Shown here: positions 19,020 through 27,423 of the stretch, piece after piece
How positions within the stretch are numbered: position 1 is the first letter of the stretch
Layout of the letters: each line of letters starts with the position of its first letter
Source: Streptantibioticus rubrisoli
GTDB taxonomy: Bacteria > Actinomycetota > Actinomycetes > Streptomycetales > Streptomycetaceae
Assembly: GCF_024436055.1 (NCBI RefSeq)
Contig: NZ_JANFNH010000026.1
Coordinates: forward strand, 1-64,000
Length of the DNA: 64,000 nt
Reading direction: 5' to 3'
The notes under the pieces: generated by a model
Database searches by the model: none
Told to the model about the DNA's origin: nothing
Seen by the model: only the letters and a program-made list of their open reading frames with translations
Translations under genes and position numbers: made by a program

Positions 19020-20456
19020 TCACCGGCGCAGCCAGCGCCGGGGGGTGAAGGCGAAGACCGCGCAACCCAGCAGGATGACGGTGCCCGCCACCAGCGCCAA
19101 GGCGTGCAGCGCGCCGATGTCACCGGCACCGGTCGCCGCCAGGCTTCCGGAGGAACCCGAACCGGAGGCGTTCCCGGCACCGCTGGTGTCACCGGTGCCG
19201 CCGGTACCGGCCGAGGTGCCGCCGGAACCGCTCGTGCCGCCGCCGCTGGTGCCGCCCGGCTGGCCGGAGGTGTCCAGTGTCAGCGAGGCGCCCGGGTCCT
19301 TGGCCGGGGTGCAGGTGGTCGTGGTGCCCAGCGCGTTGACGGTGAGCACGCCCGGGGTGAGCGTGGACTTCCCCGTGGCGCCGGGCTTGTAGGTGCCGGT
19401 CAGGTCGGGGATGGCGATGGGGTCACCGGCCTTGATGGGCTTGGGGTTGGTCGGCCCCGAGACCGGGACCGTGCCGTGGTCCGCGCCACCGACCGCCACC
19501 TTCATCGACGGCTTGACGGAGTTGGCCGGGATGTCGGCCGGGCTGTTCATCACGCTCTTGCCGAAGTGCACGGTCAGGCCGTAGTCGCCGCCGTTCTTGG
19601 TGGCGTTGATCTGCACCGGGGAGACCGCGCTCTTGTTGCCGATGGGGGTCACGCACTGGTAGTCGACGTCAACCGGCTTGCCGGTGAAGGAGGTTCCGCC
19701 GCCGGAGCCGCCGGTGGTGCCACCACCGCTGCTGGTGCCGCCGCTTGTGGTACCACCGCTTGTGGTGCCACTCGTGGTGCCACCGCTGCTGGTGCCGCTC
19801 GTGGTGCCTCCGGAACCGCTCGTTCCGCCACCGGTGGTGCCCCCGGAGCCGGTGGTGCCGCCGCTGCTGGTGCCGCCCGAAGTGCCGCCGCCCGTCGTCA
19901 CCTTGATGGTGACGGCGGGCGGAACGGCGGCCGTCGCCTTGCACTTGGTGTCGGTCGAGATCGGCTGGCTGACGTTGATGTCGTAGTCGGCGGGGGCCAG
20001 CGTCACGTCCCCCGGCGCGGTGAGCTTGAGCTTGCCGCTCATGTCGGACAGCACCATGGGGCTGTTCTTGGGGATCGGCGGGTTGGAGCGCGGCCCCTGG
20101 ACCGCCAGGGTGCCGGTCTGCGCGCCGCCGACCGTCAGGTCGCCGCTCGGCTGCACGGTGTCCTTGCCGAGGTCGATGATGCCGGGGTTGTTGGACGCCG
20201 CCTGGAGCGTCTTCCAGACAACCGTGACCTCGTCGCCGACCTTCGCGGTGGCCGGTGCGGTGATGTCGGCCTTGGTGGTGCCGTTCACCGGCGGCAGACC
20301 GGAGATCGGCGGCGGCACGCACTGGGTGGCGAAGTCCGACTCGGCGGCGTGCGCCGGTCCCGCGGCCCAGACCAGTGACGCCCCGCCGAGCAGCAGCGCG
20401 GCGCAGACCGCGCCGGCGGCCCGGCTCGCGGGTGGTCGTGTTCGGGTACGTATCAC
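19020..20456 (-). CDS. Sortase-anchored surface protein, two domains joined by a Gly/Thr/Ser linker
   Basis: 478 residues. A twin-arginine-free signal peptide ends in AHA (about residue 37). An N-terminal beta-type domain with CVPPPISGLPPVNGTT is followed by a long GGT/SGG repeat linker (about 190-260). A second domain from VDYQCVTPIGNKSAVSP closely resembles the protein encoded at 22613-23344. A second Gly-rich stretch leads to LAATG, a transmembrane helix and RRWLRR: an LAXTG class-E-like sorting signal. It should be covalently linked to peptidoglycan. It is last in a four-gene operon (4-bp overlap with the gene before). The folded domains look DUF6801-like; their ligand is unknown. Confidence 0.75.
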   Translation of the reverse strand: MIRTRTRPPASRAAGAVCAALLLGGASLVWAAGPAHAAESDFATQCVPPPISGLPPVNGTTKADITAPATAKVGDEVTVVWKTLQAASNNPGIIDLGKDTVQPSGDLTVGGAQTGTLAVQGPRSNPPIPKNSPMVLSDMSGKLKLTAPGDVTLAPADYDINVSQPISTDTKCKATAAVPPAVTIKVTTGGGTSGGTSSGGTTGSGGTTGGGTSGSGGTTSGTSSGGTTSGTTSGGTTSGGTSSGGGTTGGSGGGTSFTGKPVDVDYQCVTPIGNKSAVSPVQINATKNGGDYGLTVHFGKSVMNSPADIPANSVKPSMKVAVGGADHGTVPVSGPTNPKPIKAGDPIAIPDLTGTYKPGATGKSTLTPGVLTVNALGTTTTCTPAKDPGASLTLDTSGQPGGTSGGGTSGSGGTSAGTGGTGDTSGAGNASGSGSSGSLAATGAGDIGALHALALVAGTVILLGCAVFAFTPRRWLRR

Positions 20457-21538
20457 GTGCTTCCCTTCGCGGTGGGGTGGTCATCCGTCGACGGTGCGGA
20501 GGGTGCGCCGAGGTCCCCCGGACGGTTGTCGGGGGCGAACCACGGCAGGCTTGCCGGGCGGTGCGTCGTGGCGGGCGCCGGAGCGGCGGTGGTGCCACGT
20601 CGAGCGGGAGTGCCGCGTCGAGCGGGAGTGCCACGTCGAGCGGGAGTGCCGCGCCGAGCAGGAGTGCCGCGCCGAGCGGGGGTGGCCGTCGCGGGGCGCA
20701 GGTGGTCGACGATCGCCATGCCGATCCGGAACACCCCGGTCGGCACCACGGCGAACAGCAGGATCCAAAACAGCGTCACGCCCCACGGCCGCGAGACGCT
20801 CCACGGCTGCTCGACCAGCACCTTGCCGCCGTACTCCAGCGTCACCCGGTAGTCGCCGTGCGCCCCGGCGGCCAGCTCGACCGGCAGGCTGACCCGCGCC
20901 TTCGCGCCGGGGTTCACGGTGCCCCGCCAGCGCTGGTCCTGCCATTGCGGGGCGTAGACGCCGTGTGAGACGCCGATCTTGAAGACCGGGTCCTTGGCCG
21001 GGTCGGAGCCCACATTGCCCACGGTGACCACGAGTCGGCGCTGCGCGGGGGCACCGAACCAGGTGAGCAGTCCGCTGCTGCCGTCCAGCCGGGCGGCCAG
21101 CGCGGCCAGCCGCCCGCCACCGGTGTCCGGCGGCAGCGGCGCCACCGGATGCCCGGCCACGCTGAACCCGGCGTCCACGATGACCGGATCGCCCATCACC
21201 GTGGCGACGTGCACCACGCACGGGCACGGTTTGGGCGGGTCGGCGACCGGGAGGCGCTCACTGAACGCGCCGGAGCTGGTCGTCGTAACCGCCCTACCGG
21301 TGGCGTTCGCACAGGAGTTGGTGCCGCCGATCGCGTTCTGGCCGCAGATGAGCACCGTCAGCAGGGAGTTCGGCCGCCAGCCGGTCCCGGTCACCGTGAT
21401 CGTGCCGCCCGCGCCCGCTTGTTGGGCGGAGAGCTTCACGGCCGGGCCGTCGGCGCTCGCCTGAACAGGTGCGGCCAGCACAAGCAGGGGCAGCAGCAGG
21501 GCGAGTACGGCCGCCGGGCACCGGCTCCGCCGCGTCAT
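20453..21538 (-). CDS. Surface protein with C-terminal membrane helix and PARRGT repeat tail
   Basis: 361 residues from ATG 21538, which overlaps the stop of the upstream gene. A signal peptide (about 1-30) precedes an Ig-like domain resembling neocarzinostatin-type folds (GTGWRPNSLLTVLICGQNAI, CPCVVHVATV). A second beta domain (RLVVTVGNVGSDPAKDPVF) comes next, then one transmembrane helix (about 255-275). The cytoplasmic tail has five 6-residue PARRGT-type repeats encoded by 18-bp tandem DNA. It is probably the membrane-tethered scaffold for the sortase-anchored partners of the operon. Function is inferred from context only. Confidence 0.65.
   Translation of the reverse strand: MTRRSRCPAAVLALLLPLLVLAAPVQASADGPAVKLSAQQAGAGGTITVTGTGWRPNSLLTVLICGQNAIGGTNSCANATGRAVTTTSSGAFSERLPVADPPKPCPCVVHVATVMGDPVIVDAGFSVAGHPVAPLPPDTGGGRLAALAARLDGSSGLLTWFGAPAQRRLVVTVGNVGSDPAKDPVFKIGVSHGVYAPQWQDQRWRGTVNPGAKARVSLPVELAAGAHGDYRVTLEYGGKVLVEQPWSVSRPWGVTLFWILLFAVVPTGVFRIGMAIVDHLRPATATPARRGTPARRGTPARRGTPARRGTPARRGTTAAPAPATTHRPASLPWFAPDNRPGDLGAPSAPSTDDHPTAKGST
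20592..20681. repeat. Five tandem 18-bp units coding the PARRGT tail
   Basis: Units GTGCCRCGYCGAGCGGGA at 20592, 20610, 20628, 20646 and 20664. They vary at few positions and keep the frame, giving a basic cytoplasmic repeat. Confidence 0.85.
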
Positions 21539-22461
21539 GTCGCCGCTCCGGCCAACTGCCCTGAACCGGCCCCCTGTTGTCCGTCCTCTGCGGCCCCGTC
21601 GGGCACCCGTCGGCGGCGTACCAGGAGCGCCGCGCCAGCGCAGCCGACGCCCGCGCACACCGCGCCGAGCGGTGCCCAGGGCACGGCCGCGTAACCCGCG
21701 GTGCCCACCGCCGTCACGCCGCCCGCGGTGGCGGTCACCCGGATCCTGGTGCGGTCCAGCGCGGGCGGACGCGGCCACGGCTCGGCGAGTCGGATCCGCT
21801 GGCCGGGCGGGAGTACGGTCGGCGGTCGCCCCTGGCGGTGCAGTGACGTGCCCAGCAGTCCGTCGGCGGTCACGGTGACGCTCGGCGTCAACGGGGTGTT
21901 GCCGCGGTTGGCCAGGACGTAGCGGATCTCGGTGCCGTGCGCGGTGCGGGCCACGGCCACGTCCTCCACGCCGAGCGCGGCCAGCGGGTGGCCGGTGACC
22001 CGTAGCCGGACCGGCACGATGGTGCGCCTGCCGGTGCCGTCCTCGACCACGATGGCGGCCGGATGGTCACCGGGCGGTGCGGTGCCGGGCACCGTGACGG
22101 TGAACGGGATGTCGGCGCGGGTCCTGGCCGGTACCCGGATCGAGGACGCGGCGAAGCGCGTCCAGGTGCCGGAGTCGGAGCTGTCGGCTGCGTCACGCAC
22201 CGCGATGGCGCCGTGCGCGGTGAGGTGCGCGTCGACACCTTGGAGGGTGAACCGCTCCGGTTCCTCGGAGGAGTTGGCCACCGAGACGGTGTCCCGGGCG
22301 ACCGTTCCCGGCCCGGTCTCCAGGTAGAAGTACGGCCGGTCACCCGCGGGCGCCGCGGTCCAGCCGCCGAGGGCGACGCACGCCGCGAGCACGGCGATGA
22401 CGGCACCGACCATCCGCCGTGCCGTGGCCGGGGGCTCGGGGGCCGGGCTGGGGGACGCCAT
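21535..22461 (-). CDS. DUF916-like (WxL-associated peptidoglycan-binding type) membrane protein
   Basis: 308 residues from ATG 22461, chosen for the GGAAGGAG eight bases upstream; a GTG three codons earlier is possible. A signal helix (about 15-40) is followed by a beta-rich domain with YFYLETGPGTVARDTVSVAN and SSIRVPARTRADIPFTV. This pattern recalls the DUF916/DUF3324 partner proteins of WxL surface clusters in Firmicutes. A second beta domain and one C-terminal transmembrane helix (about 264-284) with a short basic tail follow. It overlaps the next operon gene by 4 bp. The likely job is holding the anchored partners at the wall. Confidence 0.65.
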   Translation of the reverse strand: MASPSPAPEPPATARRMVGAVIAVLAACVALGGWTAAPAGDRPYFYLETGPGTVARDTVSVANSSEEPERFTLQGVDAHLTAHGAIAVRDAADSSDSGTWTRFAASSIRVPARTRADIPFTVTVPGTAPPGDHPAAIVVEDGTGRRTIVPVRLRVTGHPLAALGVEDVAVARTAHGTEIRYVLANRGNTPLTPSVTVTADGLLGTSLHRQGRPPTVLPPGQRIRLAEPWPRPPALDRTRIRVTATAGGVTAVGTAGYAAVPWAPLGAVCAGVGCAGAALLVRRRRVPDGAAEDGQQGAGSGQLAGAAT

Positions 22462-22501
22462 GAGCCGCACTCCTTCCGCCGTACCGGGCCTGGGGCGTGT
22501 C

Positions 22502-22612
22502 CTGAGCAGGTGCGGGCGAAGTCCGCTGCGGTTCGGCAGCGCCTGGAGGGGGTGGGGGAACCGGGCAACCAGCCGCGATCGACGGCATATCGCCGCACCC
22601 CCAGCGCAGCGC
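22502..22612 (+). repeat. Dispersed gene-end repeat, copy C
   Basis: CTGAGCAGG, GCGAAGTCCGCTGCGG, GGGGGAACCGGGCAACCAGC and ATCGACGGCATATCGCCGC, ending in CCAGCGCAGCGCC against the stop codon of the LPXTG protein gene. It separates the first and second genes of the surface operon. Confidence 0.65.
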
Positions 22613-23344
22613 CTAGCGCGGCTGCTTCCTCCGGTTCAGCCACAGCACGCCGCCCGCGCCCAGCAGCAGCACCGTCCCGCCGAGCGTGCCCAGCGCGACC
22701 GTGGAGTCGTCGGGACCGGTCTGCGGCAACTGCCCGCCGGATCCCGAACCGGAGGCGGAACCGGAACCAGGGGCGGAACCCGAGCCGGAACCCGAGCTGG
22801 AGGAACCGCCTGATCCGCTGGCCGCGGTGACGTCGAGGGTGAGCGAGGGCCCGGGGTTGTTGCTGGCGTTGCACGTCGTGGTGGTGCCGAGCGCCTTGAT
22901 GGTGAGGGTGCCCGCGGTGAAGGTGACCTTGCCGGTGGCGCGCGGGGTGTACGTACCCGTCAGGTCGTTGATCTTTATCGGGGTGTTGGCGGGGATCGGC
23001 GCGTCGTTGGGTGGTCCGGAGACGTTGACGGTGCCCGAGTCGGCGCCGCCGACCTTGATGACGGCGCTGGGGTTCATCGCGCCCTTGCCGAGTTCGATGG
23101 GGCTGGACGAGACGCCCTTCTCGAAGGACATGGTGAGCTTGTAGTCGGAGCCGCTGCGCGCGGCCTTGATGTCGATGGGCGAGACGGCGCCCTTGCTGCC
23201 GATCGGGGTCTGGCACTGGTAGTCGACGGGCACCGTGGTGGCGTAGGCGGCCGGGGCGGCGCCCAGCGCCACTCCCACCACCACCGCCGCGGCCAGGGCG
23301 AGCGCTCCGCCCCGGACCGTGGTCCCGCTCCCGGCGTACGACAT
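22613..23344 (-). CDS. LPXTG-anchored surface protein
   Basis: 243 residues from ATG 23344 (GGGAG six bases upstream). Signal peptide to about residue 36. The folded domain starts VDYQCQTPIGSKGAVSP and includes KVGGADSGTVNVSGP and GTYTPRATGKVTF; it matches the second domain of the 478-residue protein of this operon. A Ser/Gly linker leads to LPQTG, a hydrophobic helix and NRRKQPR, a canonical sortase signal. It is first in the operon. The domain looks DUF6801-like; its role is unknown. Confidence 0.75.
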   Translation of the reverse strand: MSYAGSGTTVRGGALALAAAVVVGVALGAAPAAYATTVPVDYQCQTPIGSKGAVSPIDIKAARSGSDYKLTMSFEKGVSSSPIELGKGAMNPSAVIKVGGADSGTVNVSGPPNDAPIPANTPIKINDLTGTYTPRATGKVTFTAGTLTIKALGTTTTCNASNNPGPSLTLDVTAASGSGGSSSSGSGSGSAPGSGSASGSGSGGQLPQTGPDDSTVALGTLGGTVLLLGAGGVLWLNRRKQPR

Positions 23345-23809
23345 CGCCAACTCCCTTCGGCCGAAAAGTTACTGACGGAACATCAGATTCGGGGATCCGA
23401 CGGTACGCCGGGGCCCTTGCCAAGGGAAGAGGGTTCACTCACGCCACCGTGCCGGTTTTTCACCTGCCCCCGGACTCAGCCGCCCGCCACCGGCGCCGGG
23501 CGCCCCGGCTCGACGTCCTCGGTGGCGCCCAGCGCGTCCCCCAGCACGCACACCAACAGCGCGCGCGGTTCTCCCGGCGCGCTTCCTGGTGGTCCAGCCA
23601 GTCGAGGGTCACGTCCTCCGCCGCCGACATCCAGCCGATCAGCGCCACATCCAGCCGACATCCAGCCGATCAGCGCGAGCCAGGCCACCAACGGAATCTC
23701 GCCAACGCCCCCACGCCTCCGCACCCGTGCTCGATTACGGCGCACGGGCAATTCCTGATCAAAAGGCGGCGACCGGCGCGGGCACGGCCGTACCGGTCCT
23801 CGCTGGGCG
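23345..23809. other. 465-nt stretch with a 22-bp direct duplication, possible decayed ORF
   Basis: A 22-bp segment CCGACATCCAGCCGATCAGC plus GC is repeated at 23624-23645 and 23655-23676. On the minus strand two different frames read ALIGWMSA near the two copies, as if a short coding sequence had been duplicated out of frame. I see no intact gene. The surface-operon promoter must lie near 23350-23400. Confidence 0.4.
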
Positions 23810-24310
23810 TCAGCCCGGCCAGGCGACCTCTGCCCAAACGGTTTTCCCGGGACCAACCGGATCCCGCACCACGCCCCAGTCCAGGCAGAGCCGCTCCACG
23901 ATGAACATCCCGTGCCCGCCGGGGCGGCCCGCCCGGTGCGGGGTACGGGGCGCGGGGTCGCCGGGGCTGCTGTCGGACACCTCCAGCCGCAGCAGTCTGT
24001 GGGCGCCGTGCAGCCGCAGTTCCTGGGGTCCGCCGCCGTGCAGGCAGGCGTTGGTGACCAGCTCGGAGACGACCAGCAGGATGTCCTCCGCGCTCGCCCG
24101 CCGGTCGGCGGTGGTGGCGGGCAGCCAGCCCCAGTCGTACAGCGCCTGGCGGGTGAAGTCGCGGGCGAGCGGAACGACGCCGCTGGCGTCGGCGAGGGTG
24201 AGGTTGCGCACCTGGTACCCCGACATACCCGTCATGGGCATGGCTGATTCGCCGACGTCGCCGTGATTACGATCACGGTCGTCCGGCGCAAAGGGCCGGG
24301 TGGTGCTCAT
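23810..24310 (-). CDS. ATP-binding anti-sigma-factor-like protein
   Basis: 166 residues, a single HATPase domain of the RsbW type. Motifs are ILLVVSELVTNACLHGG (N-box), EVSDSSPGDPAP (G1) and GRPGGHGMFIVERLC (G2). It probably binds and inhibits the SigB-type sigma factor encoded at 25077 and phosphorylates the STAS protein encoded just upstream on the same strand. The gene order matches the sigI locus of S. coelicolor (from memory). The start may lie a little further in; the first 30 residues are poorly conserved-looking. Confidence 0.82.
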   Translation of the reverse strand: MSTTRPFAPDDRDRNHGDVGESAMPMTGMSGYQVRNLTLADASGVVPLARDFTRQALYDWGWLPATTADRRASAEDILLVVSELVTNACLHGGGPQELRLHGAHRLLRLEVSDSSPGDPAPRTPHRAGRPGGHGMFIVERLCLDWGVVRDPVGPGKTVWAEVAWPG

Positions 24311-24444
24311 CAGCGCTTCACCTCACCGATGTCCGACAGTTCGAGGACTCTCCTGCCCGACGGAACCCGGGCAACACCCCCGGATTCTCGCGAGCCGGTG
24401 TGGCGCTGGTCGCCCTCGCAGAAGGGCGCCCGCCACGGTTCACG

Positions 24445-24813
24445 TCACTCGTTCAACGCGTCGGCGAGAGTGTCATGGACGGTGAAGACGGCTTCCGCGC
24501 CGGTGATCTCAAACACCCGCGCCACCACCGGAAGCAGTCCGGCGAGGTGCACCCCGCCACCGACGGCCTCGGCCTTCAGCCGGGCGCCGAGCAACACGTT
24601 CAGGCCGGTGGAGTCGCAGAACTCAAGCTGCGAGCAGTCCACGACGAGCTTGCTGCACCCCTCGTCGACACTGCTCTCCATCGGTTCCCGCAGGAGTTCG
24701 GCTGTGTGGTGATCCAGCTCACCTGCGGGGGTGAAGATCGCACAGGGGCCGCGCCGCTGCACGGCGACACTGAGACGGTCCCGGCCGGCGGTCCCGACCA
24801 ACCCGCGGTCCAT
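24445..24813 (-). CDS. STAS-domain anti-anti-sigma factor
   Basis: 122 residues from ATG 24813 with GGAGG six bases upstream; the longer frame upstream is rejected. STAS fold: IFTPAGELDHHTAELL, then VVDCSQLEFCDSTGLNVLLG with the conserved Ser that is the usual phosphorylation site, and a C-terminal VHDTLADALNE. Unphosphorylated STAS proteins sequester the ATP-binding anti-sigma factor and free the sigma factor. It is transcribed divergently from the sigma gene. Confidence 0.9.
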   Translation of the reverse strand: MDRGLVGTAGRDRLSVAVQRRGPCAIFTPAGELDHHTAELLREPMESSVDEGCSKLVVDCSQLEFCDSTGLNVLLGARLKAEAVGGGVHLAGLLPVVARVFEITGAEAVFTVHDTLADALNE

Positions 24814-24948
24814 GCCGTTCCTCCTGGTTACCTTGACTGCGCCCTCGAACCTTACGCCGTCCGAGAACCCGACGGTAGTCGGTACAACGGCCACGGAGGG
24901 TGATCGTCACCGCTCGTAAGAGCTGTGTGAGGACTTCCACGCAAACTT

Positions 24949-24973
24949 GCAACTCGGATACGAAAGCGGGTAG
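24949..24973 (+). promoter_or_regulatory. Possible SigB-type promoter of the sigma gene
   Basis: GCAACT, 13 nt, GGGTAG, about 100 nt before the sigma start. It resembles the GNNT/GGGTAY pattern of SigB-class promoters, so the sigma factor may drive its own gene. The match is partial. Confidence 0.35.
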
Positions 24974-25076
24974 GGCTGGATAGGAGATGTCCGCACACGG
25001 CCGGTGGGAGGCGCCGCAACAGCAGTACGCCAAGCATTGGCAGCGGCAGCCTTCGGCCCGCCCGAGGGAGGAGATC

Positions 25077-26000
25077 ATGGCATCCCAGCTCGACGCACAG
25101 ACGCTTCAGGAGACGGACGACGGATCCGCTGTGGAGCCGGAGACCGGAACCTTGGAGACGCCAGACGCGTCGACGCCGCTCCCCGACCCGGAGGGACTGG
25201 CCGATCTACCGGTGATCCCGCCGTTCGACGAGGTGGCGCCGCTGGACGCGCGGGCCCTGTCGAAGACGCTCTTCCAGCGCCTGGAGACGTTGGAGGAGGG
25301 CACCCACGAGTACGCGTACGTCCGCAACACCCTGGTCGAGCTGAACCTCGCACTCGTGAAGTTCGCGGCCTCCCGCTTCCGCTCGCGCAGCGAGCCGATG
25401 GAGGACATCGTCCAGGTCGGCACGATCGGGTTGATCAAGGCGATCGACCGGTTCGAACTGAGCCGCGGTGTGGAGTTCCCCACCTTCGCCATGCCGACGA
25501 TCATCGGCGAGATCAAGCGATTCTTCCGGGACACCAGCTGGTCGGTACGGGTGCCGCGACGGCTCCAGGAACTGCGGCTCGACCTGGCCAAGGCGGGCGA
25601 CGAGCTCGCCCAGCGCCTGGACCGCTCCCCCACCGTGGCGGAGCTGGCCGAACGGCTCGGCCTCAGTGAGGACGAGGTCGTCGAGGGCATGGCGGCGAGC
25701 AACGCCTACACCGCCAGCTCGCTGGACGCCCAGCCGGAGGAGGACGACTCCGAGGCCGCGCTGTCCGACCGCATCGGCTACGAGGACCACGGCCTGGAGG
25801 GCATCGAGTACGTCGAGTCGCTCAAGCCGCTGATCGCGGAGCTCTCCGCGCGGGACCGCAAGATCCTCTCACTGCGGTTCGTCGGCAACCTCACCCAGTC
25901 GGAGATCGGCGAGGAGCTCGGCATCTCCCAGATGCACGTCTCGCGACTGCTGTCCCGCACCCTGTCCCGCCTGCGACGGGGGCTGCTGGTCGAGGAGTAA
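25077..26000 (+). CDS. SigB/SigF-family RNA polymerase sigma factor
   Basis: 307 residues from ATG 25077 (GGGAGGAG upstream). Region 2 has EDIVQVGTIGLIKAIDRFEL and VEFPTFAMPTIIGEIKRFF, region 3 SVRVPRRLQELRLDLAK, and region 4 LSLRFVGNLTQSEIGEELGI then SQMHVSRLLSRTLSRL. This is the Group 3 class controlled by partner switching in Bacillus and used for stress and development in Streptomyces. The anti-sigma and anti-anti-sigma genes lie divergently just upstream. An acidic N-terminal extension of about 60 residues precedes the core. Confidence 0.93.
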   Translation: MASQLDAQTLQETDDGSAVEPETGTLETPDASTPLPDPEGLADLPVIPPFDEVAPLDARALSKTLFQRLETLEEGTHEYAYVRNTLVELNLALVKFAASRFRSRSEPMEDIVQVGTIGLIKAIDRFELSRGVEFPTFAMPTIIGEIKRFFRDTSWSVRVPRRLQELRLDLAKAGDELAQRLDRSPTVAELAERLGLSEDEVVEGMAASNAYTASSLDAQPEEDDSEAALSDRIGYEDHGLEGIEYVESLKPLIAELSARDRKILSLRFVGNLTQSEIGEELGISQMHVSRLLSRTLSRLRRGLLVEE

Positions 26001-26113
26001 CGGGGCCGCTGAGGAGTCACGGGCTGCGGGTCGAGGAACACGGCGCGGCGCGGCCGCGCGGAGCGTCTCCGCCGCGACAGCGGGCAGCCGCGACGGCGGA
26101 GACCGGAGGTCCC

Positions 26114-26230
26114 GAACTCACAGAAAGCGGGCGCACGTCACGGAACCGGCACGCACGTCACAGAGCCCGGACGCAACTGCGACTCACGGAACCCGCGCAC
26201 AACTCACACAGCCCAGGCGCGACTCACAGG
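26114..26230. repeat. Six degenerate ~20-bp tandem units after hutI
   Basis: Units of the form CTCACRGARCCCGGRCGC run back to back; the last unit includes the hutI stop codon. They fill most of the gap between the sigma gene and hutI. Confidence 0.6.
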
Positions 26231-27423
26231 ACCCGGGCGCCCGCGCGCCACACGGCCGCGGTCAGCGGCACACCCGGCCGGTAGGCCAGGTGCACGTGCG
26301 AGGGGGCGTCCAGCAGCACCAGGTCTGCCCGCGCGCCGACGGCGACGCGGCCGACGTCCGTGCGCCGCAACGCCCGCGCCCCGCCGAAGGTGGCGGCGCG
26401 GACCGCCTCATCCGGCGTCATGCCCATCTCCCGTACCGCCAGCGCGACGCAGAACGCCATGGAGCTGGTGAAGGACGAACCGGGGTTGCAGTCGGTGGAC
26501 AGCGCGACCGTGGCTCCAGCGTCCAACAGCCGCCGCGCGTCGGGGTATTGGGAGCGGGTGGAGAACTCCGCGCCGGGCAACAGGGTTGCCACGGTTTCCC
26601 CGCTGGCCAGCGCGTCCACGTCCGCGTCGGTGAGGTGCGTGCAGTGGTCGGCGGACGCCGCACCGAGTTCCACGGCGAGTTGGACACCGGGGCCGTGTCC
26701 GAGCTGGTTGGCGTGGACGCGCGGCGTCAGCCCGCGCGCGGCCCCCGCGGTGAGGATCGCCCGGGCCTGGTCGCCGTCGAACGCGCCACGTTCGCAGAAG
26801 ACGTCGATCCAGCGGGCGTGCGGGGCACACGCCTCCAGCATCGGCCCGGTCACCAACTCGACGTATCCGGCCGGGTCTTCGGCGTACTCGGGGGCGACGA
26901 TGTGCGCACCCAGAAACGTCACTTCGTCGGTGTGCCGGGCCGCGACGCGTAGCGCCCGCTCCTCGTCCTCAACGGTGAGCCCGTAGCCGGACTTGGTCTC
27001 GAAGGTCGTCGTGCCCTGGCGCAGCGCCTCGGCCACGTAGCGGGCCACGTTGGCGTCGAGTTCGGCGTCGGAGGCGGCGCGGGTGGCGGCGACGGTGGTG
27101 CGGATGCCGCCCGCGGAGTAGGGGCGGCCCTCCATACGGGCGTTGAACTCGGCGGTGCGGTCACCCGCGAAGACCAGGTGGGAGTGGGAGTCGACGAAGC
27201 CCGGGAGCACCGCCCGGCCCTCGGCGTCGAGGTGACTGTCAGTGGCGGGTGCTTTGCTGTTGGTGCCGACCCAGGCGATGCGGTCGCCGTCGATGACGAC
27301 GGCCGCGCTGTCGATGATGCCCAGTGGGCCATGACCGAGGGAGGGATCGTTGGTGACGAGGCTGCTGATGTTGGTGATCGCGGTCGCCATCGGTGTGGTG
27401 GTGTCCTTCGGCTGCGGGGTCAT
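26224..27423 (-). CDS. hutI: Imidazolonepropionase
   Basis: 399 residues from ATG 27423, which overlaps the hutF stop by 4 bp; the open frame upstream is only a shadow of hutF. Metal ligands in [29 protein letters not shown] and [10 protein letters not shown] mark an amidohydrolase of the HutI type. It opens the ring of imidazolone-5-propionate to N-formimino-glutamate, the third step of histidine breakdown. It is last in the hut operon. A second Met at residue 12 is a possible start. Confidence 0.93.
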   Translation of the reverse strand: MTPQPKDTTTPMATAITNISSLVTNDPSLGHGPLGIIDSAAVVIDGDRIAWVGTNSKAPATDSHLDAEGRAVLPGFVDSHSHLVFAGDRTAEFNARMEGRPYSAGGIRTTVAATRAASDAELDANVARYVAEALRQGTTTFETKSGYGLTVEDEERALRVAARHTDEVTFLGAHIVAPEYAEDPAGYVELVTGPMLEACAPHARWIDVFCERGAFDGDQARAILTAGAARGLTPRVHANQLGHGPGVQLAVELGAASADHCTHLTDADVDALASGETVATLLPGAEFSTRSQYPDARRLLDAGATVALSTDCNPGSSFTSSMAFCVALAVREMGMTPDEAVRAATFGGARALRRTDVGRVAVGARADLVLLDAPSHVHLAYRPGVPLTAAVWRAGARVL

